Below, piece by piece: positions 21,700 to 32,248 of a stretch of 64,000 bases of DNA. Where the stretch lies: assembly GCA_914767715.1 (NCBI GenBank), contig OU612067.1:24462162-24526161 (forward strand). The letters are read 5' to 3'. The DNA is from Membranipora membranacea (taxonomy: Eukaryota > Bryozoa > Gymnolaemata > Cheilostomatida > Membraniporidae). The notes beneath the pieces are model-generated. The model was not told the DNA's origin. It made no database searches and saw only the letters and a list, made by a program, of their open reading frames with translations. The position numbers were made by a program, and so were the translations under genes. The stretch's first letter is position 1. The number at the start of each line of letters is the position of its first letter.

Positions 21700-23290
21700 A
21701 CTGACTTATTGTTGGTGACATCAACATTGATTTGAATCCAGAAAAAAATTTTGACTTAGCTTCAAAAGACTAAAGCAAGTTGAGTTGAAGCCAATATTTT
21801 TATATTCTTATTAGATCCCGAACAAGAATTTGTGAAACCAAAATAATTATTTTATATTAACTATTACTATTATTAAATCCGAACATAAAAACGTGCACCT
21901 TAGATTTAAACATTTCAGATCAACAATTCCTTACGGATGAACACAACTAAATAAATTAATGTGTTATTATAAGAAATTATACAATAACAAAATTGTTACA
22001 GAAATATCTGACACCAACTTTCAATGGAAAACCAAGCTCATGCATTGATAATGCCAGCAACAAAATTAGCGCCAGAAAGCATCAACTCCCTACTATCAAG
22101 AAACCTTGGATGACTAAGCAGTTATTTACACTCACCAAAGAGGGCACTAAACTTCACAAAATAAGCAAAAAACATTCAAAAACCATAGAGAAAATTTAAA
22201 AATCATTGTAACAAATTTGGCATTAGATGGGCGCAGTACAACTGACACAATCAATATTATAATGGAACAACTTTACGGCCATTTTATTGAGGGAAGAATC
22301 ACGCAGGGTTTAATTTTATATCTTTCAAATGCTTTTGATGCAATAAATCACAGCGTTCTAATAAGTAAACAGATATTTTTTTCAGATATTATCCCCCTCA
22401 TAGCGACTGTTAGTAAATTATCTTTTGAATAGAAAACAGTTTGTATTGGTAAATGAATTAAGTCGGTTTACTGCCTGTCATGATCGGTGCTCCCCAGGGT
22501 TCGGTTCTCGGCCAGCACTATTTATAATTTATAATGTTGACCTTTTAAATGTATCACTTGATCTAAATTGAAATTTTTTTGCTGACAATACTAATAATTT
22601 TAGCACTGAACCAGAAATTACGAAGAGCAATTTACCTCTGATAAATGAATGGTGTATCACCAACTGTCTTGTCATAAACTATGAGAATACCTTTTTGAGA
22701 CCTCGAACAACATTTTTAACCAGAAGAATAACAGCTCATATTCCGGAACTTTTTTAGAAGAAAGAGGAACAGCATAACTATCTATGAACATTTTAGAAGC
22801 CTGAAAAATGAATTAGATTTAACCCTGATGATGATACAAGCACTCGGTCCAGCCATTGAGCAGAATCTAGAATTAGAGTTCTGGGGCCACGCAAGTGATA
22901 GCCAGATAGGACTCTGTGTGACATCAAGGGAATTAAACCAGGGGTCACAGTTCTCATATTTTTGAAAAACTAAAAGTCATGCCATGACAAATGCTTTTTG
23001 AATAATAAAGTTTTGAAACTTTTATTAATTTCATACTCAATTCAAAATATTTTCAATATGATAACAAACCATGAATACAACGCTTGATCCAACAAACTTG
23101 AACTTATGAAAACCAATAACAAGCGAGGAGAGAGGTCCTTGTTAAGAAATTGCATAGGCTTGTTCAAAAAGTTCATGCCGGGGGTGTGGGTAGGGCCAGA
23201 GTGCAATCATGCTAGCCTTCATGACGCCGGTAATAGCATCAGAAAAGACCAGTTAAAACCTTTCAAGCCAAGACATAAAGATGGTCCAAA
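21700..23290 (+). mobile_element. Decayed LINE between the inverted arms
   Basis: Fragments in plus-strand order are an endonuclease segment IVGDINIDLNPEKNFDLA (21708-21762, the GDxNxD motif), SRTRICETK and LDLNISDQQFLTDE (about 21815-21940), and a spacer reading WMTKQLFTLTKEGTKLH (about 22110-22160). After these come RT pieces STTDTINIIMEQL (22229-22267), YLSNAFDAINHSVL, GAPQGSVLGPALF (about 22485-22525) and FFADN (catalytic FADD altered), then ELEFWGHA and NNKRGERSLL near the 3' end. It belongs to the same broad family as the LINE at 33.2-35.7 kb, which shares NKRGERSLL. Many stops and frameshifts make it inert. Confidence 0.8.
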
Positions 23291-23359
23291 TTAGAGAGTC
23301 AATAAACTTGCCATAACCCACAGAGTTGGCGACTTGACGGCGCAACATTTGGCTGCAAT

Positions 23360-23806
23360 TTCTGCAACACACACTAGCCTTCAGTACAATGGGGCCCAAC
23401 TAACCCAAGAGAAAAAAATTCAAATGTAGAAACTTCGAGACTTGAACAGTGAAAGAGATGGCTCTAACCAACTGAACCACCCCCTACTCTGATCGAGCAA
23501 TCTGCAGCTGTAATGTGACTAAAAAAAAGTACAACGTGGCTTGATCTCCTTTGGTTATATATTTTGGCATTTTGGCAATGGTATTTTGGGATATGGTATG
23601 TTGTCCCGCATGGTATTATGTCCAATCTGGCTTTATATCCATTGGTATTTTGACACAACTGGCTTTTGTACGGCTGGTATTTTGGCATTGGTATATTGTG
23701 CAGTGGTGTTTTCACCTATGTCATTATGACCATGGCATTATGACAATGGCATTATGGCAATGGCATTTTGTCCCAATGGCATTTTGGCCATGGCATTATG
23801 GCCGGG
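23360..23806 (-). repeat. Right arm of inverted-repeat element
   Basis: This is the reverse complement of the left arm: the tRNA-like part (GGCTCTAACCAACTGAACC, 23460-23478), GGCTTGATCTCCTTTGGTTA, then the minisatellite read as GGCATTATGACAATGGCATT to TTGGCCATGGCATTATGGCC. The arms are about 2.3 kb apart. No matching target-site duplication was found outside them. Confidence 0.85.
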
Positions 23807-23814
23807 TACCCTAA

Positions 23815-25935
23815 GCTCGGTAACACTCCAGTTTATGGGAGGTTCCAAGACATTGCTGTAATGATGATAGAGCACTAGCTAAATAATAGCAGGAACAGGG
23901 AACTGCTCAGTGGTATTCTATTTTAGTTGAGTTTCAGTACCTGATTGATGAATTGTTTCACAGGAAGTCTGGCGGAATAATCATCCAAATAAGATTGTGT
24001 CTTTCTCCCTATGCAGAAGGTGCAATCTGCTATTAATCAAAGAGAATTTGTTTGATACCCTGGTTGCCCTTTAAGCAATTTTTCATCATTCTAAATGTGG
24101 CAGGGCTAATGAGTGAATTTTAGAAATAGTAGAATATGCATAAGCCGAAAAAAATGGGCCACAAAGGCATTATGCCTTGTCAAATGCTGATGGGTCACTC
24201 AACACTATTCTGACAAGATAGAACAAAAACAAGTTATCTCAAGAACACTGTAGTTTATTTGGTTACAATGCGCATCTGCTGATGATGAAAAGAAAGTTCT
24301 AACGGACATTAGTTTTAAGGACAACAGTAACTATGAAATACTCAGTGTTGTGAAGAATATATTTATTCAAATATATGAGCTGATTAACAGAAGATTATGA
24401 ACCGAGCTAAGGGAACTTTCAATCGCACAGTGTATTTGTCTGTCTTTTAGTTGTTTTGTTTCTATTTCTTCCAACAATGCAAATTTAGGAAACTGGCAAT
24501 GAAATTTAGGAAAATTATGATGCACTACAATTACACCTCAGAGCCAAAAGGTGAAAGAGCTTTTTCACCGATCCATTTCAACTATATATACTTAATGTGA
24601 GTAGAATTGGGATGAATGACAACAGTCAGCAACACCCAAGACTTTAAACAAAATATATGAGGAAACGGTATAGACTGCCTCTGGTTGCCAAATAATTTTA
24701 ATTTTACTCTCCATCTGTCGCCTATTTCTGAATTTATTGACAGCGATTCTAAAATGAAAACTACTTGCAGTCTAACACATTTTTGGGCTACCATAGGAGC
24801 ACAGTCTCCACTTCACCACTAGCTTAGACTTTACAGTATACTGCTGCTGACATCAACAAAAACAATATTTTTGCCTTCAACAAAAAAAGTTATTATAGAC
24901 AAACCATAGCTTCTCAATTTGATTCAGTTTTTCTGCCGCCATTGGGGTTTAGGGGCTGCTGACCGTCCTGTGTTGGAGAACCAGAGCTTTTACCAAGGAT
25001 TTTCATTGTTGAGTATGTTGCCTATCTGTCAAGGCAAATTGCATGTGGATTTATATCTAGTGGTGCTAGGGTTGTATGCTACTTCAAAGAACACTGTGAG
25101 TGTTGTGAGTGTTAAAATGCCCAATCATTAAGTCTTTAAGTCAAATCTATAAGTCAAAATAAAGCTTTATCAGATCAGGTGTAATAGAGTCTTCAAACGT
25201 GACCTATCTCAAAGGGGAAAGAAGTTAATGGTTTCTAAAAACCTAACTCAGAAACTAATTCAAAGGGTCAGTCCTATTAGAAAAGTGGATATATTACCCC
25301 AGTAAATCAAATATTGTGAGTTCATAGGACAAATAAAAATTTTACAAAAATGAAAATTGTGGTAAATAGCTATTAGTTTTTTTTCAATTATTTTAGCAAG
25401 AATCATAGTGGGTCATAGTTATTAGGGGGAGGCAATAAATCACTATGATCCACTATGATCCCAATTTTCAGACTTTGTAGCAGTATTACTGCTAATAGGT
25501 TGACAGGCTGTTTTATTTCATATGCCCTAATGACTTTTCAACCTTGGATCTTTATTACCATACCAAGCATGGCCTAGTAGGACTGTCACTTTAGGACTTT
25601 TCAGAAGAGATAGCTCACTGTGAATTATGGGGCAAGCACTGTAGGATTGAGCATAACACTAACTTTCTTCTGATGATATATACCAGGCTTTTATTGACAT
25701 TCATCATTATCAGACCATATAATAATCATATTATATATCATGATTAAAAAACAGTATGTTTTTAATATGGAAGATTAATCTGCTCTTATAGCAAACATAA
25801 GTCTTGCAACTGAAGAGTGCCTAGTTTTGTTAAATAGCTAACTTTCGTAAGGAAGTATCAGGAAAACCTAATATGTTTCTTATAATTGATAAGGTTTTTT
25901 AGATAGCATTATTTTTGGATTGTTGTTATAACAAC
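23815..25935. other. Duplicated lectin-block DNA, no gene
   Basis: About 23890-24110 matches 28190-28390 (for example TTTGATACCCTGGTTGCCCTTT against TTTGAAGCCTTGGTTGCCCTTT), showing that this DNA was duplicated with the lectin genes. The 3' flank of lectin C at 25660-25760 (ATATACCAGGCTTTTATTGA) likewise matches that of lectin D at 31980-32060. Open frames in between have no recognisable content. Confidence 0.6.
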
Positions 25936-25940
25936 TCACT

Positions 25941-26996
25941 CTAATGGATAGGATTTCTCTCGCATACAAAAGGAGACTTATCATAGCAACTCTGGTCATT
26001 CCATTTACAGTTTTCTAAAAATTCCACACACCTTTCTTCATTGTTTTTGTTATTTGGTTCGCCTGTGTTCCAGTCCGTGACACTAAACTGCCCTTTGTAC
26101 AAGCCATACCACTTAAATGGAGCGTGTGCATTTGCTTGACGACCAGCTATCCAAAGCAATGTCCCAAGCTTACCTAAAATAAAGATTAAATCAAATTATT
26201 ACTAAGTACAACTAAACCAAAGCCATTTCTTCAAATGGTATAATCCTAGGCTAGAATGCATACATAATGACCTTTGAGGTCAACCATATCATTGATGATT
26301 TGTTTTAGAGCACTGCTTTATGCAAAGCTGGTCAGCCACATAACCAGTATTCATAAAGCACGGTCACTGAGATACAGCCTTATCGTGGAAGATCATGATT
26401 TGCAATCAATTCATCAGACCTGGAAAACTCAGAGTTGCTATAATCAGGGAACCCAAAATACTGACTTTGAAGCTAAGTTAGAAGTCAAGCCGTGCTTGGG
26501 CAATTCACAGGAAAACAAACGAAGAAAAAAACAAATCGATTGCAAGTAAATAAATATTCAGCCAAGCTGTTATTTTAATTACCTTTATTAGTAAGGAAAT
26601 CTCTAAAGAAGTGGATCTTATTTGTTGTCTCCAATGTAATCAGGCAGCCAGATCCTTGTGATGGTGAGTTACACCAGGCCTGCGCATTGTCCCAATTCTT
26701 TTTCTTATGAAAAAACTTTATACATGTCTGAGTGTTAGTTAATGTCCACCCGGAAGTACAAGCAATTGATGATACACCTGAAGAGAACAAAAGGACATAG
26801 GTGAACGTCATAAGGATAGTATCACAATCGTCAACATTTCCAAGATAACAAATGAATACAAGAGCAAATGAAGGGTGCGAGTAGTGCGAGTCAGATGTCT
26901 TTGGCTTGATCACAAAAAAATTGTACCATTCTAAGATCACTTACCAGTAATACAGACACAGAGAACGCAGCTCAACAATATCAGACTATTTGCCAT
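25941..26996 (-). CDS. Secreted C-type lectin (lectin C), three exons
   Basis: The coding exons are 26945-26996, 26583-26777 and 25941-26173, all with phase-1 GT-AG junctions, and total 159 residues. Exon 1 encodes a signal peptide (MANSLILLSCVLCVCITG). Exon 2 begins GVSSIACTSGWTLTNTQTC and contains AQAWC and CLITLETTNKIHFF. Exon 3 contains LLWIAGRQANA, WYGLYKG, the EPN motif (TGEPNNKNNEERC) and WND (CKWNDQSC), and ends SPFVCERNPIH. Both calcium-site motifs are intact, predicting mannose-type carbohydrate binding by a small secreted lectin. It is the only intact copy in the 18-36 kb cluster. Lectin A at 4.4-5.5 kb has the same exon structure. The ligand is unknown. Confidence 0.9.
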
Positions 26997-27076
26997 TTTG
27001 TAGAAGATTACTTCTATGACACCACTCCAGCCGTGTGCTTATTGATGAAAGTGCAAAGTGTGTCTTACATGCAGCA

Positions 27077-27084
27077 TATATATA
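27077..27084 (-). promoter_or_regulatory. Candidate TATA box of lectin C
   Basis: The minus strand reads CCTATATATATGC, with TATATATA 81 bases upstream of the ATG. Lectins B and D have TATAAATA at the equivalent place. Confidence 0.55.
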
Positions 27085-27652
27085 GGTTGGTTCATTTATG
27101 TATAGACTAACAGTGGCCATCCATACAATGTGAATAGCTATAGACTCTATATGTGACACTATAAAGCCATAATTGACACCTGATAATGCTAAACTTGGTG
27201 TTGCTCCCGAATGTAACAGTGGTGAAAGTCCTCATTATTTGCAGATGTGCTCGTAGTCTGAGTAAATTTTGTGTTGCCGCGCCTGTGTCTGATGTTGTCT
27301 TATGCAATACTGGAATGGAACTCGCATGTAACAGTTAAATAGGGTGCTGTCGATATACCGCAGAATCATGTGGGGATGATTGATGAAGCCAAATAGTGAA
27401 AACCTGATTGTAGAAAGGGATCTTAATAAGCTACAGTTGTACATATCACCTATATAGATAACTAGGGTGATGCTTTGCTAGTGTGGATCGGTTAGCTGCA
27501 TCAGTCAGATAGAAGTAATTTCAACGTACATGATATTATTGCCAAAGGATTGACTTTTTGAACAGACAGACAGACTCATCATGAAGCTTCAATTTTTTAA
27601 CCAGAACTGAGCTCTATGTGTCACATTTGCACCAGCATTCTTGTTCATGCCA

Positions 27653-28072
27653 ACAGACGCTTGGCCCCAAATACAATACTTGGCCCCATGTAGAATTCTC
27701 TTTTATTTTTTTAAATCAAGGCTCCTCACAATTAATTGTATTCATAACAGCCATAAAAGTATCTACCAGCTTCACACATGTTTATTTCAGAATCTAAATG
27801 CATTTGATGACAACAATAATATAGCACATGTCTGAACTACCTTTGACTTTGGTATTTTAGTAATTGGGGCAAAGTTTCAGTACATGGGGCCAAGTTTTAT
27901 ATTTGGGGCCAAGTTTTATTAATTGGGGCCAATTTTCATTACATGGAGTCAAGTTTTATATTTAGGGCTAAGTTTGGCTTGGGCTGACAAATGACATAGT
28001 GAGTTAATTAGGGAAAAGACGAAAGTTGAAACTGAAGACAATAATGACAACAAAATTATGACCGGATCTAGA
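27653..28072 (-). repeat. MULE-array relic in duplicated block (copy 2)
   Basis: Array units face each other here: GCTTGGCCCCAAATACAATA at 27660 on the plus strand, and units from 27850 to 27985 on the minus strand ending AGTAAAATACCAAAGTCAA, the same inner boundary as the left MULE array. This looks like a small internally deleted relative of the MULE. Its right flank to ATGACCGGATCTAGA matches 20530-20612. Confidence 0.7.
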
Positions 28073-28919
28073 AAGTGTTTTGCTAATTATCGCCCTACCA
28101 ATCACAATGTGTCAAACATCGATCATCTCAACCAAAAAATTATGCAATGTCAGACATGAAGGATTAGTTTAGTACCAACTAGGGACCACTGGTTGAGCAG
28201 CATTTTAGCACCTGATGGATGAAATGTTTGTAAAGAATTCTCACTGAATAATCATGCGATTTAGATTTGGTCCTTAGATCTAAGGTGCTATCTGCTATCA
28301 ATGCATGAGAACTTGTTTGAAGCCTTGGTTGCCCTTTTCTCGTTTCCGCACCATTAAATCATGTACCATTCTTAGTGACAATCCCATCATTTGCAAACGC
28401 TCATAAACATTAATCTTTGACATAGGTGATTTTGATGTTGCAATTGCATGTCTGGCAGCGCATTAAGCTGGCTGCCATACCATATGTTACATATCATAGA
28501 CTAACCTTAATTGCTGATTACCTCTTGGTTTATGGCTTTTAGGAAAGTCAAGCAGATCATAAAACTGGATTGTGCGTTTTGCACAGTTGTTTATTATGTT
28601 TTTCATACAAGTGTCTTGAGATAATTTTGCTTTATGTCAGTGTCGACAATGACTTGCACTGAAGTGCATGCATGAAAAATGTTTTATATTGGCGAACAGG
28701 TTGCCACCTCATTTGTGCCACTCTTCAACCACTGACATTAGCTACCTAGATTGAAGGTCACCGTCTCAAGGCTTGAGCTGCAGTGGCAGATGACAGCACT
28801 CAGCTATACCATGCTTGAGGGTTATCTTGCATGCATACAAGATGTTGATGTACATACATAAGACCTCCACTAATTATAGTCCTTATCTGGACATACTATG
28901 TGACCAGTGCAAGTTGAGA

Positions 28920-29010
28920 CGACCTTTGGAACCGGTTGGATCTCGAACCCACCACCTGCTCGTCTTATGTCACACAAGCTAACCATTGGGACAAACTGAC
29001 TGACTGACTA
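28920..29010 (-). repeat. tRNA-derived SINE head
   Basis: The minus strand reads GTTTGTCCCAATGGTTAGCT ... GTGGTGGGTTCGAGATCC, giving box-A-like and good box-B-like (GGTTCGAGATCC) promoters at tRNA spacing, without a foldable acceptor stem. Confidence 0.55.
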
Positions 29011-30064
29011 CTAACTACATGTGCATAGTGTATAAATAACTGCGTGTTTAACTGCCAGGTTAAAGTTTTCTCTTGATAATTACTCATCAATGCATTGTCA
29101 CTAAATTGGCAATTGTTCCATCTAACACAGCCAAAGACAAGGTGATCATAGCTAGATACTGGGGTATTCATATTCAAACTTTTAAGTATGGTAGTGCTTT
29201 TCATCACCAAAACTACAAACCCCCTCTCGCATCATGTAAGAAATGGTTATTTAGTAATATTTTCGGATATAAAGCTATGCTGAATGATAGTAAATGAGCT
29301 AGAGAAACAGCTCCTAGCAGCTTGATTGTAGTGGAAGTGATCTTTGTCTTCACTGAAGCTTACCTATAATTGTGTGTCATATGCAAAGTATAGCTACCAA
29401 CAGTGAGGATGCCAATATAGAGGCAGGGCAGATATAACAAAGACCAAAGTTCATACAAGTCACCAACATTGCACTTTAAAGGGTCTGCATACATGACAAG
29501 TAGCCCTATTTGGTAGAGTAACACCAGATATTCAGACTGATTACCCTATGAGGCCAGATTACCCATAATCATCCCAATTTTGCACCAAAGCGCTCAGTGA
29601 GTTTTTATTTGCTTTGTCCGCTGTCATAAGGTCTAGTTATCAACCTATTATAACCAATCACATTAAGTGTACATTTTTTTACACAATAGAACTCAGTGAC
29701 TCTCATCATAAACAAAAAACAAAGAAATATTCAAAGAGCTTCAGCGGCTTGGGTGCTGCTCCGTGACGTCGATATAAGTTTTTTAGGGTCCCCAAGACCA
29801 ACTCAGCCCGCAAGGTGACGCACCACCAGATATAGAGCCCAACCAACTTGTCGTGCATGTGGGTCTGACAGGTGGCTACCAACTTGTGAAGAATAGCTGC
29901 TGTTGGTCAAGGAACACTTTAACCACCACAGCAGCAGCACACTACCAGCAAGTCAAAAACCTCTGAGATAATTTAGAGAAATATGGATAACTGGTGACAA
30001 TAGACATTCTGAAACCTTGTTCAACGCTGTGACCAGCTTTGTAGGCTGATTGATGCTGATGCTG

Positions 30065-30140
30065 AAGAATTTTGTTGCTGTTGTTATTGGTGTTATTGGT
30101 GTTGTTGGTGTTGTTGTTGCCGCTGCTGCTGTTGTTGAAC
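30065..30140. repeat. GTT/GCT microsatellite
   Basis: This is a run of TTGTTGCTGTTGTTATTGGT-type triplets, ending with CCGCTGCTGCTGTTGTTG. It is not in an open gene. Confidence 0.8.
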
Positions 30141-30734
30141 TATATGAGGAGCAGGTTATTCACTGCCAATTCTAGTACTTTTTGAGATGGCAGTTAAGTT
30201 GAATACCAGGTGATAGGAAGCTAGCTGGTCAACATTCAGTGTTCCAGAATTCTGATGTGGCGTGATTTGCATCTCCTTGAAGCAAGAGGGGGAAAATTCC
30301 GGGGACTAACCAAAACATGAGGAGATGGTAGCAGCTGAGTTTTACGGGTTTTCTTGAAAATTTGAAAGATAAAAGTGATTTTATGATAACATTCTACATT
30401 TAATGACAATGATTACAATAATAGGAGCGCATGCAACATCAGCTATCAATCGCAACGTTTCCTAAATAAAGGTCTTTTTATTTGTAAGTTTTTTGGCATA
30501 TTAGACAGTTTTGTTCACCAGAGAAGCAAAATCTCTTTTTGTTTGACCGAATTTTTTGATCTGGGACTAAGATTTTTGTATTTACATGGTAAATCATGGC
30601 AAAGGGAAGGGGAATGTCATGAATAATTTTGCACCATCAGTAAAAGAATGCCAACAAAAATATATTTGAAATACCCTTCAATTTGAACTGGTGGGTACCC
30701 TGGCCAATCTCTGCCATGCCATGTTTTGGAAGAT

Positions 30735-31060
30735 TAGGAAGCAGCTGCCTAGAAATGAAAATTGTTTCTTAGGTAATCGAGCAGCTACCTAAAAACATAG
30801 GAGGCTTGGTAAATTTATCATGTGGCTGCCTTAAAATATCTTGTGTTTCTTAAATAACCGAGCAGCTGCCTAAACACAACAAATACCTTGAAAACTTTCA
30901 ATGCAGCTTCCTACAAGTAAATCATGATTCCTAGAATTATCTACCCGGCCAGTACCTAATAAATCACAGAGGCTTGCCTAGCAATAAACCATGGTCTCCC
31001 TTCAATCATATGCTCCCTACAAAAGTTCCACACTTGCCTAGCAAAATACAGGCCTGGTTA
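30735..31060. repeat. Decayed minisatellite, about 40-bp period
   Basis: The anchor GCAGCTGCCTA or a variant recurs at 30741, 30781, 30822, 30862 and 30903 at 40-41 bp steps, then more irregularly (CCAGTACCTA near 30949, CTTGCCTAGC near 30973 and 31032). The units are strongly diverged. Confidence 0.7.
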
Positions 31061-32248
31061 GCAATACATCCTTGATTGAGTTTATGGACAGAACAGACTG
31101 CCATAAATAATCACTGTTATTACTTGTTGTTTGCTAAGAAACAGAAGATTGGGCTGCCCATAAACAGGGACACAAGATGCCCTAATCCTCTTGTGATACA
31201 TACTAGAAAACTAGAATGCATCCTAGAGGTGAGGCCATAGAGAACCTCCTAATCATACGTGTGCAGCAAGCTGCCAAAACTGAACTGGTTCAGTGTTATT
31301 TCTGATGTGGTTTCAATGTTTTTGAGGACCTCTGTTTAATGACTCAGCAAGATACCATTGCTTCCTGGGTTTCCAATATGATGTTGGAATTTCTCAGTTT
31401 GGATAGTTTTGTTTGGAGAGGAGTGATTTTAGACTAGCATATTATAAGGCGGCGGATTTTTTATTCTTTGCATTATCTGTTTGGGTGTAACAAAGACGGT
31501 GCACAGGTTTGGTGATTGTTGTCTCTACCTGCAAAAGTAGTAGACAACTCCTTATCTGTTTATCAACCAAGTATAATCTTTCGTTCTGCAAGATTTGAAG
31601 AGGTATAGTAATTTTTTGCTGTAATGATTTCAGCTCACAATGAGAAATTATGTTTAATGTTTCAACTTGCAGTACTGTCAAACATAATTGATCAAGGTTT
31701 AAGGGGCTGTTAAGAACTCATTTGAGGGTAGTAATGTTAAATGCTCGTCTGTTTGCACTAAGATATAGTATAGTATATAGTAGGATCTTCAACTTGTTCT
31801 CTTTAATGCGCTATATGAACAATCTTTAAGGGATGTGAAGATCATGGTCATATATCAGATCTATATATAAGTCTATCCAGAAGAGAGGTTACTTGAATTG
31901 TTAGAATCTCAAAGATCTTGAGATCTCTGGTGCCACGAGATACGACAGTCATATATTAAGTATAGCACTCACTTATTCCTGGTGATATTTACCAGGTTTT
32001 TATTGACACTGCATATTATCAGACCAACTCATAAGCAAAATGATATCTGATCATAAAAGATAAGTTTGCTTTAAGGTAGCAAAGAAAATTATTAATCAAA
32101 TTCCCTACATAAAATATGGTCTTTATTCTGACAATACTGAGTGATATTGAGATTTTTAAAACTGAAAAAAGGTCTGCTGCGCTTAGGCAATGCTAGATGC
32201 ATTTAGAACATTTGTGAGCATAACACCTTTCCATCGATCCAGATGTTA

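Larger units (their letters stand above)
28075..32200. other. Repeat-rich region with no recognised gene
   Basis: This holds duplicated lectin-block DNA (28190-28390), a tRNA-like SINE (28920-29010), a GTT/GCT microsatellite (30065-30135) and a decayed 40-bp minisatellite (30735-31060). The open frames have no recognisable domain. The segment 31960-32060 matches the 3' flank of lectin C. Confidence 0.5.

Noticed and set aside
20623-23814. Open frames with GILTQLAF and WYIVQWCF-like repeated text
   Set aside because: They are translations of the AATGCCATTGTCATA minisatellite in the two inverted arms and carry no domain.
28640-29300. Possible small genes in the open frames around 29 kb
   Set aside because: Opposing overlapping short frames without recognisable motifs; one overlaps a tRNA-like SINE.
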